Assembly: GCA_946221975.1 (NCBI GenBank)
Contig: CAMIGT010000127.1
Span: forward strand, 1 to 5,471
Direction of reading: 5' to 3'
DNA: 5,471 bases
Origin: an uncultured Blastococcus sp.
Lineage (GTDB): Bacteria; Actinomycetota; Actinomycetes; Mycobacteriales; Antricoccaceae
The notes under the pieces: generated by a model
What the model was told of the DNA's origin: nothing
Databases searched by the model: none
The model's input: only the letters and a program-made list of their open reading frames with translations
Shown here: positions 1 to 5,056 of the stretch, one piece after another
Position numbering within the stretch: position 1 is the stretch's first letter
Layout of the letters: every line of letters begins with the position of its first letter
Program-made: the position numbers and the translations under genes

Positions 1-47
1 GCCCGGCTCGATCACCAGAGGGGCGGGGCTCGCCCGGCTCGATCACC
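1..47. repeat. Partial 31-bp tandem repeat downstream of dnaB
   Basis: The 16-base string GCCCGGCTCGATCACC occurs at 1-16 and again at 32-47, a period of 31 bases. The part between contains a short inverted repeat (GGGCG at 21-25, CGCCC at 31-35). The repeat lies right after the dnaB stop codon and is cut by the window edge, so the copy number is unknown. It could act as a rho-independent-like stem without a T run, or be a member of a dispersed intergenic repeat family. I see the repeat directly; its role is not known. Confidence 0.6.
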
Positions 48-55
48 GAGATGGC

Positions 56-1444
56 CTAGTCGAAGCCGCCGGCGTCGGCGAAGCGGCTGAACTGGCCCTG
101 GAAGATCGTCAGCGCCTCGCCGGTCGGCCCGTTACGATGCTTGGCCACGATCAGGTCGGCCTCACCCTCGCGCCCTGAGTCCTTGTCGTACACCTCGGGC
201 CGGTTGATCAGGATCGCCACGTCGCAGTCCTGCTCGATCGCGCCGGACTCGCGCAGGTCCGACAGCATCGGCTTCTTGTCGGTGCGCGACTCCGGCCCAC
301 GGTTCAGCTGGCTGATCGCGACCACCGGGACCTCAAGCTCCTTGGCGAGCAGCTTCAGCGCGCGGGAGAACTCCGAGACCTCCTGCTGGCGCGACTCGAC
401 TCGCTTACCGGAGGTCATCAGCTGCAGGTAGTCGACCACGATCAGGCTCAGCCCGTGCTGCTGCTTCAGCCGGCGCGCCTTGGCGCGGATCTCCATCATC
501 GTCATGTTGGGCGAGTCGTCGATAAACAGCGGCTTGTCGGCGATATCGCCGCTGATCCGGGTGAGCTTGCTCCACTCGTCGTCGGTGAGCTCGCCCGAGC
601 GGATGCGGTTGAGCTTGATCGCGGCCTCTGCCGAGAACAGCCGCATCGCGAGCTCGGACTTGCTCATCTCGAGCGAGAAGATGACCGAGGCCTTGCCGTG
701 CCGCAGCGAGCACGAGCGTACGAAGTCCAGCGCGAGCGTCGACTTACCCATGGCAGGGCGGGCCGCGACGACGATCATCTGCCCCGGGAAGAGGCCCTGC
801 AGGATCTCGTCGAGGCTGTGGAACCCGGTCGGTACGCCGCCGAGCTGACCGTGCGCGCCGATCATCTCGATCTCGGAGATCACCGGATCCAGCAGGTCAC
901 CGATCACGACATAATCCTCGGCGGTCCGCCGCTCGGTCACGTCGTAGATCGCCGCCTGCGCCCGATCGACCACGTCGTCGACCTCGCCGCCGAGCTCAGC
1001 CTCCCCGGTCGCGGCGCCGTACCCCATCTGCACGATCCGCGTGCCGGCATCGACCAGCCGGCGCAGCACGGCCTTCTCGGCGACGATCTGCGCGTAGTAC
1101 CCGGCGTTGGCCGCGGTCGGCACGAGGTTGATCAGGGTGTGCAGGTACGCCGGACCGCCGATGCGCAGCAGCAGGCCCCGCTTGGTTAGCTCGTCGCCGA
1201 CGGTGAGGATGTCGGCCGGCTCCCCGCGCCCGTACAGGTCGAGGATCGCGTCGTGCACCATCTGGTGCGCCGGACGGTAGTAGTCATCCGGACGCAGCGT
1301 CTCCACGACGTCGGCAATCGCGTCCTTCGACAGCATCATGCCGCCGAGCACCGACTGCTCCGCGGCGACGTCCTGCGGGGGTTGACGGTCGTTGCTGTCC
1401 CAGTCGCGTGGTTCGGCGTACTCCTCGGTGGCGACTGCGCTCAC
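56..1444 (-). CDS. dnaB: Replicative DNA helicase DnaB
   Basis: DnaB is the hexameric 5'-3' helicase that unwinds the replication fork and recruits primase. The protein has 462 residues, normal for an intein-free DnaB. The N-terminal helical domain covers roughly residues 20-125 and the RecA-like motor domain roughly 195-455. Visible motifs are Walker A ARPAMGKST (228-236, Lys234), the SLEMS segment with the likely catalytic glutamate (Glu259), Walker B LIVVDYLQ (334-341), SQLNR (378-382) and KHRNG (435-439) with a likely arginine finger. No intein interrupts these sites, unlike several mycobacterial DnaB proteins. The frame stays open 61 codons upstream. I chose the GTG at 1442-1444 because AGGGGAG lies 7 bases before it and the DnaB-like sequence begins shortly after. 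It is 494 bases from rplI and separated by a terminator, so it probably has its own promoter. Confidence 0.96.
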   Translation of the reverse strand: MSAVATEEYAEPRDWDSNDRQPPQDVAAEQSVLGGMMLSKDAIADVVETLRPDDYYRPAHQMVHDAILDLYGRGEPADILTVGDELTKRGLLLRIGGPAYLHTLINLVPTAANAGYYAQIVAEKAVLRRLVDAGTRIVQMGYGAATGEAELGGEVDDVVDRAQAAIYDVTERRTAEDYVVIGDLLDPVISEIEMIGAHGQLGGVPTGFHSLDEILQGLFPGQMIVVAARPAMGKSTLALDFVRSCSLRHGKASVIFSLEMSKSELAMRLFSAEAAIKLNRIRSGELTDDEWSKLTRISGDIADKPLFIDDSPNMTMMEIRAKARRLKQQHGLSLIVVDYLQLMTSGKRVESRQQEVSEFSRALKLLAKELEVPVVAISQLNRGPESRTDKKPMLSDLRESGAIEQDCDVAILINRPEVYDKDSGREGEADLIVAKHRNGPTGEALTIFQGQFSRFADAGGFD

Positions 1445-1583
1445 GCCCTGGCTCCCCTGTGCTCGACGACCCGATCGATGTGGCTGCTCCCCGACCAGAG
1501 AGATCTCGTTACGCATGCCGCGACTGTGACAGATGGGGCAGACAATGCCGGGAGAACTCGAGCTTGGAAGAGCGCCGCCAGCA

Positions 1584-1613
1584 AAGATAGGCCCCGCCTC
1601 GAGGCATCGACAA
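1584..1613 (-). promoter_or_regulatory. Candidate dnaB promoter
   Basis: On the minus strand TTGTCG (1608-1613) and TATCTT (1584-1589) are 18 bases apart and resemble a housekeeping -35/-10 pair. The spacer contains the perfect palindrome GCCTCGAGGC (1596-1605). The start of transcription would lie near 1577, giving a leader of about 130 bases before dnaB. The nearest DnaA-box-like site begins 20 bases upstream, so DnaA could act on this promoter. This is inferred from sequence match only. Confidence 0.4.
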
Positions 1614-1620
1614 CTCTCGA

Positions 1621-1798
1621 TGTGCACAGACCTGTGGACAACGTGTGTGCGACACGCGACCGCCCTGTGGACGACACGCGGACGGCCTGTGATTGAGCCT
1701 GTGGATGAACCTGTGCATAACGATCAATATGCACTCTGACCTGACATTTTAAAAACCACAGCCTGTGGACGAAAAGTTCTTCCGAGATTTTTTCCACG
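1621..1798. promoter_or_regulatory. DnaA-box cluster with AT-rich stretch (origin-like or DnaA-regulated)
   Basis: Plus-strand 9-mers that are reverse complements of DnaA boxes occur at 1633-1641 (TGTGGACAA, a perfect TTGTCCACA box on minus), 1666-1674 (TGTGGACGA), 1700-1708 (TGTGGATGA), 1712-1720 (TGTGCATAA) and 1764-1772 (TGTGGACGA). Weaker ones are at 1688-1696 (TGTGATTGA) and, in the opposite orientation, 1790-1798 (TTTTCCACG). CCACAG and CTGTGG face each other across one base at 1756-1768. Between the fifth and sixth sites lies AT-rich DNA (15 G/C of 40 bases at 1721-1760), including ATTTTAAAAA at 1746-1755. The start-to-start spacings of 33, 22, 12, 12 and 52 bases are near whole helical turns. 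The region is non-coding and lies between rplI and dnaB. It may be oriC, a DnaA-titrating site, or a DnaA operator for dnaB. Confidence 0.7.
1650..1721 (+). repeat. 22-bp and 12-bp tandem repeats built from DnaA-box units
   Basis: Two 22-base units (1650-1671 and 1672-1693) start with the same CGACACGCG and end in a CTGTG box half; 17 of 22 positions match. They overlap a second array of three 12-base units, CCTGTGATTGAG (1686-1697), CCTGTGGATGAA (1698-1709) and CCTGTGCATAAC (1710-1721). Each 12-base unit carries one box-like site in the same orientation, so the box array seems to have grown by local duplication. Confidence 0.75.
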
Positions 1799-1812
1799 CC
1801 CCGGCCATCCGC

Positions 1813-1842
1813 TAGATACCCCCATCGACCACCCCGCCGCAA
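1813..1842 (-). promoter_or_regulatory. Weak candidate upstream promoter for dnaB
   Basis: Minus-strand TTGCGG (1837-1842) and TATCTA (1813-1818) are 18 bases apart. The match is poor at the last -10 base. The perfect palindrome GGTAATTACC (1845-1854) lies just upstream and could be an operator. A transcript from here would cross the whole DnaA-box cluster before reaching dnaB. Apart from these sites I see nothing recognisable in 1799-1882. Confidence 0.2.
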
Positions 1843-1882
1843 GGGGTAATTACCGGTGAGTATCCCCAGGTTTCGAGCGCTG

Positions 1883-1928
1883 AAAAGACGAGTACGCCGC
1901 CACCGGTTGCCGGTGGCGGCGTACTCGT
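1883..1928 (-). terminator. Intrinsic terminator after rplI
   Basis: A perfect 19-bp inverted repeat (1888-1906 and 1910-1928) with a 3-base loop starts 10 bases after the rplI stop. On the minus strand the stem is followed by CTTTTC (AAAA at 1883-1886 on plus). It should end the rpsF-ssb-rpsR-rplI transcript, so dnaB needs its own promoter. Confidence 0.88.
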
Positions 1929-1938
1929 TGGGCGTGTG

Positions 1939-2394
1939 CTAGCTGGCGACAACCTCGATGGTGAAGCGAGCGGTGACATCGTCGTGCAGCTTGACCGAGG
2001 CCTCGTGCTTGCCGGTCGTCTTGACGTGACCGGGCAGCTCGATGCGGCGGCGGTCGAGCTGCGGACCACCGGCGGCCTGGACGGCCTCGACGACGTCGGT
2101 CGCGGTCAGCGAGCCGAAGAGGCGGCCGTCCTCACCCGCGCGTGCGGCGTGGCGCACGGTGAGCGCGGCGAGCTCGGCCGCGATCTGCTTGGCGTGGTCG
2201 AGATCGCGGACGTCACGCACCTCGCGGGCCCGCTTGATCTGCGCGATCTGCTTTTCCGCGCCCTTGGTGGCGACCATCGCGAACCCGCGCGGGATGAGGT
2301 AGTTGCGGGCGTAGCCGCCCTTGACCTCCACCACGTCGCCGGGCGCGCCGAGGCCGCTGACCTCGTTGGTCAGGATGAGCTTCATGTTGGACAT
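1939..2394 (-). CDS. rplI: 50S ribosomal protein L9
   Basis: L9 binds domain V of 23S rRNA at the base of the L1 stalk and helps hold the reading frame. The 151-residue protein has the two-domain L9 layout. The N-terminal rRNA-binding domain carries the family signature GDVVEVKGGYARNYLIPRG (19-37). A long connecting helix follows (about 44-80), and the C-terminal domain has GRLFGSLTATDV (90-101) and LPGHVKTTGKHEASVKLHDD (120-139). Length is usual for actinobacterial L9. Two ATG codons are possible, 2392-2394 and 2383-2385. The second gives the more typical MKLILT start, with GAGGA about 10 bases upstream; the first has AGGGG about 9 bases upstream. I give the longer form. The gene starts 13 bases after the rpsR stop, so the two are very likely co-transcribed, and a strong terminator follows it. 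Confidence 0.96.
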   Translation of the reverse strand: MSNMKLILTNEVSGLGAPGDVVEVKGGYARNYLIPRGFAMVATKGAEKQIAQIKRAREVRDVRDLDHAKQIAAELAALTVRHAARAGEDGRLFGSLTATDVVEAVQAAGGPQLDRRRIELPGHVKTTGKHEASVKLHDDVTARFTIEVVAS

Positions 2395-2407
2395 ATCCTC
2401 AGGCCCC

Positions 2408-2644
2408 TTAGCGAGCGGTGCTCGTGTAGGGCAGCAGGGCCATCTCGCGGGCGTTCTTGATCGCCTTGGCGAGCTGGCGCTGCTGCTGCGAGGTCACCCC
2501 GGTGACGCGGCGAGCACGGATCTTGCCGCGATCGGAGATGTACTTGCGCAGCATCGCGGTGTCCTTGTAGTCGATGTACTCGATCTCGGCCGCGAACAAC
2601 GGGTTGGGCTTCTTCTTGGGTTTACGAATGACTGGCTTAGCCAT
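2408..2644 (-). CDS. rpsR: 30S ribosomal protein S18, cysteine-free form
   Basis: S18 binds the 30S platform as a heterodimer with S6. The protein has 78 residues, the usual length, and shows the conserved core [20 protein letters not shown] (23-42), ARRVTG (44-49), [10 protein letters not shown] (63-72) and a YTSTAR end. Many actinobacterial S18 proteins encoded beside rpsF and ssb carry zinc-ligand cysteines (CVFC-like near residue 14 and GNCSQH-like near residue 50). Here these places read NPLF and GVTSQQ, and the protein has no cysteine at all, so it is the C-minus, zinc-independent type. The ATG at 2642-2644 has AGGAG 10 bases upstream. It lies 65 bases after ssb and 13 before rplI, inside the operon. 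The product assignment is secure; what the missing cysteines mean for zinc response is inference. Confidence 0.96.
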   Translation of the reverse strand: MAKPVIRKPKKKPNPLFAAEIEYIDYKDTAMLRKYISDRGKIRARRVTGVTSQQQRQLAKAIKNAREMALLPYTSTAR

Positions 2645-2709
2645 GGGGGTTTTACTCCTGATGAAATGGTGCGGCGTACGCCGGATCATCGCCGGCGGTC
2701 CGCGGGTGC

Positions 2710-3189
2710 TTAGAAGGGCGGTTCGTCGCTGAATCCACCGCCGCCACCGCCGGCAGCCGGTGCCGAACCCCAGGGGTCCTCGGCCTGGCCGCCGCCGTAA
2801 CCGCCGCCTCCGCCGCCGGAGCCGCGGGAAGCCTTGGTGACCTTGGCGGTCGCGTAACGCAGGGACGGTCCGATCTCGTCGACGTCCATCTCGACCACGG
2901 TGCGCTTCTCGCCTTCCTTGGTCTCGAACGAGCGCTGCTTGAGCCGGCCGGTGGCCACCACGCGCGTGCCCTTGGTCAGCGAGTCGGCGACGCTCTCTGC
3001 GGCCTGCCGCCAGATGCTGCAGCGCATGAACAACGCCTCGCCGTCCTTCCACTCGCCGCTTTGGCGGTCGAAGGTGCGCGGGGTCGACGCGATGGTGAAG
3101 TTGGCGACCGGGGCCCCGCTCGGGGTGAACCGCAGCTCGGGGTCTGCGGTCAGGTTGCCAACGACCGTGATGACGGTTTCGCCTGCCAT
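2710..3189 (-). CDS. ssb: Single-stranded DNA-binding protein
   Basis: SSB coats single-stranded DNA in replication, recombination and repair, and recruits partner proteins through its acidic tail. The protein has 159 residues. An OB-fold domain occupies about 1-112, including [13 protein letters not shown] (9-21), VANFTIAS (28-35) and [18 protein letters not shown] (57-74), where Trp60 is a likely base-stacking residue. A glycine-rich linker follows (about 122-152), and the tail ends SDEPPF (154-159), the usual partner-binding tip. The ATG at 3187-3189 has AGAGGA 7 bases upstream. It lies second in the operon, 116 bases after rpsF, a gap long enough to hold a promoter of its own. The intact domain, linker and tip make it the main chromosomal SSB rather than a plasmid or phage version. 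Confidence 0.97.
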   Translation of the reverse strand: MAGETVITVVGNLTADPELRFTPSGAPVANFTIASTPRTFDRQSGEWKDGEALFMRCSIWRQAAESVADSLTKGTRVVATGRLKQRSFETKEGEKRTVVEMDVDEIGPSLRYATAKVTKASRGSGGGGGGYGGGQAEDPWGSAPAAGGGGGGFSDEPPF

Positions 3190-3229
3190 GGTGGATTCCT
3201 CTCGGTGTACGACGCGCCTGCGTGTGTAG

Positions 3230-3259
3230 TGTCTACCGGCTCGCGCCGACTTCTGTCAC
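3230..3259 (-). promoter_or_regulatory. Candidate internal promoter for ssb
   Basis: In the rpsF-ssb gap the minus strand reads GTGACA (3254-3259), 18 bases, then TAGACA (3230-3235). The -35 matches the consensus at 5 of 6 bases and the -10 is weak. A short inverted repeat (GTAG-TGT-CTAC, 3226-3236) covers the -10. The start of transcription would lie near 3224, about 35 bases before the ssb ATG. Extra ssb promoters are common in bacteria; this one is inferred. Confidence 0.3.
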
Positions 3260-3305
3260 TGCGCAGGAGGTCCGAAGTGGACGACACGCCGTACGTGTGG
3301 ATGGA

Positions 3306-3596
3306 CTACCGGATCTCGGGACGGATGACCTTGGTGCGCAGGACCTGCTCGTTGAGATTGAGCTGGCGGTCGAGCTCGGCGACCGTCTGCGGCGTGGCCT
3401 GCATGTCGATGACGGCATAGATGCCCTCGGCATGCTTCTTGATCTCGTAGGTGAAACGGCGCCGGCCCCAGATATCGACGTTGTCGACGGTGCCGCCATC
3501 CTTCTTCACGATCGCCAGGAACTTATCGAGCTGCGTTCCGACGGTACGGTCGTCAACCTGCGGGTCGAGGATGACCATCATTTCGTAATGACGCAC
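3306..3596 (-). CDS. rpsF: 30S ribosomal protein S6
   Basis: S6 binds S18 and the central domain of 16S rRNA on the 30S platform. The 96-residue protein has the single ferredoxin-like S6 domain. It starts (V/M)[11 protein letters not shown], then has [20 protein letters not shown] near residues 41-60, and ends with [20 protein letters not shown]. These are hallmark S6 segments and the length is normal. I chose the GTG at 3594-3596 because it gives the family start and lies 10 bases after a strong AGGAGGT site. The GTG 12 bases further upstream overlaps that site and is unlikely. It is the first gene of the operon, and its ribosome binding site is part of a leader fold that S6:S18 may bind, so the operon is probably autoregulated. 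Confidence 0.96.
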   Translation of the reverse strand: MRHYEMMVILDPQVDDRTVGTQLDKFLAIVKKDGGTVDNVDIWGRRRFTYEIKKHAEGIYAVIDMQATPQTVAELDRQLNLNEQVLRTKVIRPEIR

Positions 3597-3607
3597 TAGT
3601 AAACCCA

Positions 3608-3650
3608 CCTCCTCTGGACTGAACGGTCACGGGATTTCCGTGACAGGAGG
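3608..3650 (-). promoter_or_regulatory. S6:S18-binding leader motif covering the rpsF ribosome binding site
   Basis: On the transcript GTCACGG (from 3644-3638) and CCGTGAC (3632-3626) form a perfect 7-bp hairpin with loop AAATC. Directly outside it, CCTCCT (3650-3645) can pair perfectly with AGGAGG (3613-3608), the core of the rpsF ribosome binding site. The 12-base 3' bulge between the two helices (3625-3614) begins CGTT, so CCG sits at 3626-3624 where hairpin meets bulge. The known S6:S18 complex-binding motif in rpsF leaders is a CCG in a bulge flanked by a stem and a hairpin. The layout here fits and suggests that bound S6:S18 would hold the site closed. Pairing is seen in the sequence; binding is inferred. 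Confidence 0.7.
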
Positions 3651-3689
3651 GTCTTGCGTCAGCGGCTCGGCCACGAAGCCGGGCCGCCA

Positions 3690-3727
3690 GGTGTGCCCGC
3701 CGGGAGGCGGCGCACCGATCCACGATA
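3690..3727 (-). promoter_or_regulatory. Candidate rpsF operon promoter (-10) with adjacent hairpin
   Basis: TATCGT on the minus strand (3722-3727) is a fair -10 element; no good -35 is seen 17-19 bases upstream. Just downstream an imperfect hairpin (3690-3701 with 3706-3716, loop GGGA on plus) would lie at the 5' end of a leader of roughly 120 bases. Elsewhere in 3597-3944 I see only the leader motif and the signals of the plus-strand gene; there is no supportable coding sequence. Confidence 0.3.
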
Positions 3728-3879
3728 CCCGCTCGCGGTACGGCGCACCTAGCCGGAGTGAGCGGGCGCACGTCACGGTCCGCGGCGAAACCAGAGGCGA
3801 ACGCGCGGGAAACCGTTGGCGAACCCGCGTGCGGCAGCGGCAGAAAGTTCGCGGAACACGGTGTGTCGCATACCGATAT

Positions 3880-3891
3880 CCGGTAGGAACG
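3880..3891 (+). promoter_or_regulatory. CCGGTAGGAACG motif upstream of first Rv0909-like gene
   Basis: CCGGTAGGAACG lies 53 bases before the ATG of the small plus-strand gene. An almost identical CCGGTAGGAATG lies 45 bases before the start of its paralogue at 5181. Its location suits a -10 region or an operator. The GGTA core resembles the GGGTA -10 of stress sigma factors of the SigB/SigF group, but no -35 at a matching distance is shared by both copies. Promoter function is inferred. Confidence 0.35.
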
Positions 3892-3944
3892 TGACTGGTG
3901 GGGCCAATTCCGGTCTTGCTATTCGCGACGAGAAGGAGACTTCC

Positions 3945-4133
3945 ATGGGACTCGGCGATTTCGCTGATAAGGCCAAGGACGCGCTCGGCGACGAGCAGAA
4001 GTCCGACCAGGTGCTCGACAAGGGCCAGCAGCTCGCGGGCGACCGGTTTGCCGGCCAGGAAGACAAGATCCAGCAGGGCCGCGACGCGCTCGATGACCGC
4101 ATCGGTGACGGCGGCTCGGAGCAGCAGCAGTAA
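3945..4133 (+). CDS. Rv0909-like (MT0933-like antitoxin family) small protein
   Basis: The 62-residue protein is very hydrophilic, with no membrane segment or cysteine. It begins MGLGDFADKAKDAL, has DQVLDKGQQLAGDRF (21-35), GQEDKIQQGRDALDDRIG (37-54) and a glutamine-rich tail. The MG-x(n)-DKAK start, the central LDK-x(n)-A segment and the short length match the family named after M. tuberculosis Rv0909/MT0933, reported as the antitoxin of the Rv0909-Rv0910 pair. No Rv0910-like toxin lies next to it; its neighbours are rpsF (divergent) and a crotonase gene (convergent). An antitoxin role is therefore unproven, and a small stress protein resembling CsbD in size and character is possible. The ATG has AAGGAG 7 bases upstream. 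It is paralogous to the gene at 5181, and the sequence just before the start is also alike (CGACGAGAAGGA versus CGACGAAAGGA). Confidence 0.8.
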   Translation: MGLGDFADKAKDALGDEQKSDQVLDKGQQLAGDRFAGQEDKIQQGRDALDDRIGDGGSEQQQ

Positions 4134-4144
4134 CTAGCTGCCAT

Positions 4145-4193
4145 CGCAGAATGGAGCGTTGGTCGCCAAGGGCGACCGACGCTCCATTCTGCG
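4145..4193. terminator. Long hairpin between convergent genes
   Basis: A 23-bp inverted repeat (4145-4167 and 4171-4193) with loop AAG starts 11 bases after the stop of the small plus-strand gene. One T/G position (4160 with 4178) is the only non-Watson-Crick pair. No T run follows on either strand, which is common for actinobacterial terminators. It lies between convergent genes and could stop transcription from both sides. The stem is unusually long and uniform for a simple terminator. Confidence 0.7.
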
Positions 4194-4218
4194 TTCGGCG
4201 GCGGGGTGCGATCCAATT

Positions 4219-4275
4219 CTGCACACCAGAGAGGGGTCAACCCAATAATCCGGTGAGACCCTCGCTGGTTTGCAG
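4219..4275. terminator. Second imperfect hairpin, downstream of the crotonase gene
   Basis: CTGCACACCAGAGAGGGGTC (4219-4238) is nearly the reverse complement of 4257-4275; two mismatches and one bulged base interrupt the stem. The loop is 18 bases (4239-4256). It begins 19 bases past the crotonase stop on the minus strand and probably helps end that transcript. No T run follows. Confidence 0.5.
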
Positions 4276-4294
4276 TTCTGGCTCGTAGCGGTTC

Positions 4295-5056
4295 CTACTT
4301 GCCGGTCCAGCGGGGCTCGCGGCGCTCGAAGAAGGCGGCGATGCCCTCCTCACGATCGGCCGAGGCATAGACCGCCTCGCGCGCGGCCGTCGTCAGCTCC
4401 CAGCCCTGCGGGTCGTTGAAGCCGGCGGTACGGCGTACGACGTCCCGGCTCAATGCGACCGCGAGCGGTCCGTTTGCGCAGATCACGCGCGCCATCGCCC
4501 GCGCCTCGTCGAGCGCAGCACCGTCGTCGACCACCCGGTTGACCAGCCCGAAATGGGCGGCACGCTCAGCGGTGATCGGCTCTCCGGTGATCGCCAGCTC
4601 CATGGCGATGTTCAGTGGGAGCGCGTGCGGACCGCGAAAGAGCCCCGCGCAGCTGGCGATCAGTCCGCGGCGTACCTCCGGGAGCCCGAACCGGGCGTTC
4701 TCACCTGCCACGATCAGGTCGCAGGCGAGCGCGATCTCCAGACCGCCGCCCAGCGCGAACCCCTCGACGGCGGCGATCAGCGGGGTACGCCGCTCGCGCC
4801 GGATAATGCCGTACTCGCCGCCGCGCTCGGTGTAGTAGTCACCGGCCGCGTTGAGATCACTGCCCGCGCTGAACGCCGGGCCGGCCCCGGTCAGGATCCC
4901 GCACCACAGCTCGTCATCGTCATCGAGCTCGTTGAACGCGGCATCGAGCAGATCGGCAAGCTCGCGGTCGACCGCGTTGCGCTTCTGCGGCTTGTTGATC
5001 GTGATGGTCAGGACGTGACCGTCGCGCTCGGTCAGCACCAAGTCAGAACTTTCCAT
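4295..5056 (-). CDS. Enoyl-CoA hydratase / crotonase-family protein
   Basis: Crotonase-fold enzymes act on acyl-CoA thioesters; enoyl-CoA hydratases add water to trans-2-enoyl-CoA in fatty-acid breakdown. The protein has 253 residues, the usual length. ITINKPQKRNAV (18-29) is the family start. Oxyanion-hole segments are FSAGSDL (62-68, Ala64) and GFALGGGLEIALACD (99-113, Gly104). Glu107 and Glu127 (in FGLPEVRRG) fall where the two catalytic glutamates of enoyl-CoA hydratase lie, so hydratase or dehydratase activity is plausible. The usual GAGGTQRLP stretch reads SCAGLFRGP (135-143), an uncommon variant. The end, IAAFFERREPRWTGK, is typical. The ATG at 5054-5056 has only a weak AAGG nearby. 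The substrate cannot be told; carnitinyl-CoA dehydratases share this pattern. It stands alone, convergent with one small gene and divergent from another, with no other lipid genes in view. Confidence 0.9.
   Translation of the reverse strand: MESSDLVLTERDGHVLTITINKPQKRNAVDRELADLLDAAFNELDDDDELWCGILTGAGPAFSAGSDLNAAGDYYTERGGEYGIIRRERRTPLIAAVEGFALGGGLEIALACDLIVAGENARFGLPEVRRGLIASCAGLFRGPHALPLNIAMELAITGEPITAERAAHFGLVNRVVDDGAALDEARAMARVICANGPLAVALSRDVVRRTAGFNDPQGWELTTAAREAVYASADREEGIAAFFERREPRWTGK

Noticed and set aside
734..1000. Possible intein at the DnaB Walker A site
   Set aside because: The ARPAMGKST motif is uninterrupted and the total length fits an intein-free protein.
455..1189. Long plus-strand frame opposite dnaB
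   Set aside because: High-GC genes leave long open antisense frames; the protein is rich in Arg, Asp, Leu and Val without any motif, and dnaB on the other strand is certain.
1445..1627. N-terminal extension of DnaB by 61 residues, containing a CPIC cysteine pair that looks like half a zinc site
   Set aside because: The extension lacks similarity to DnaB, has no ribosome binding site at its ATG codons (1625-1627 or 1514-1516), and would cover the likely dnaB promoter. The GTG at 1442-1444 has a good AGGGGAG site.
1632..1772. CRISPR-like array suggested by repeated CCTGTGG strings
   Set aside because: The repeated unit is only 8-12 bases, spacings are irregular or zero, and the units match DnaA boxes.
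2672..2683. Palindrome CGGCGTACGCCG between ssb and rpsR as an operator or terminator
   Set aside because: It is short, has no T run, and lies inside an operon whose downstream genes must be transcribed; chance in high-GC DNA is likely.
3277..3420. Plus-strand reading frame starting GTG at 3277 with AGGAGG 6 bases upstream
   Set aside because: It runs antisense through rpsF and its translation looks like a shadow of that gene, with no recognisable family. The ribosome-binding-like string is probably chance.
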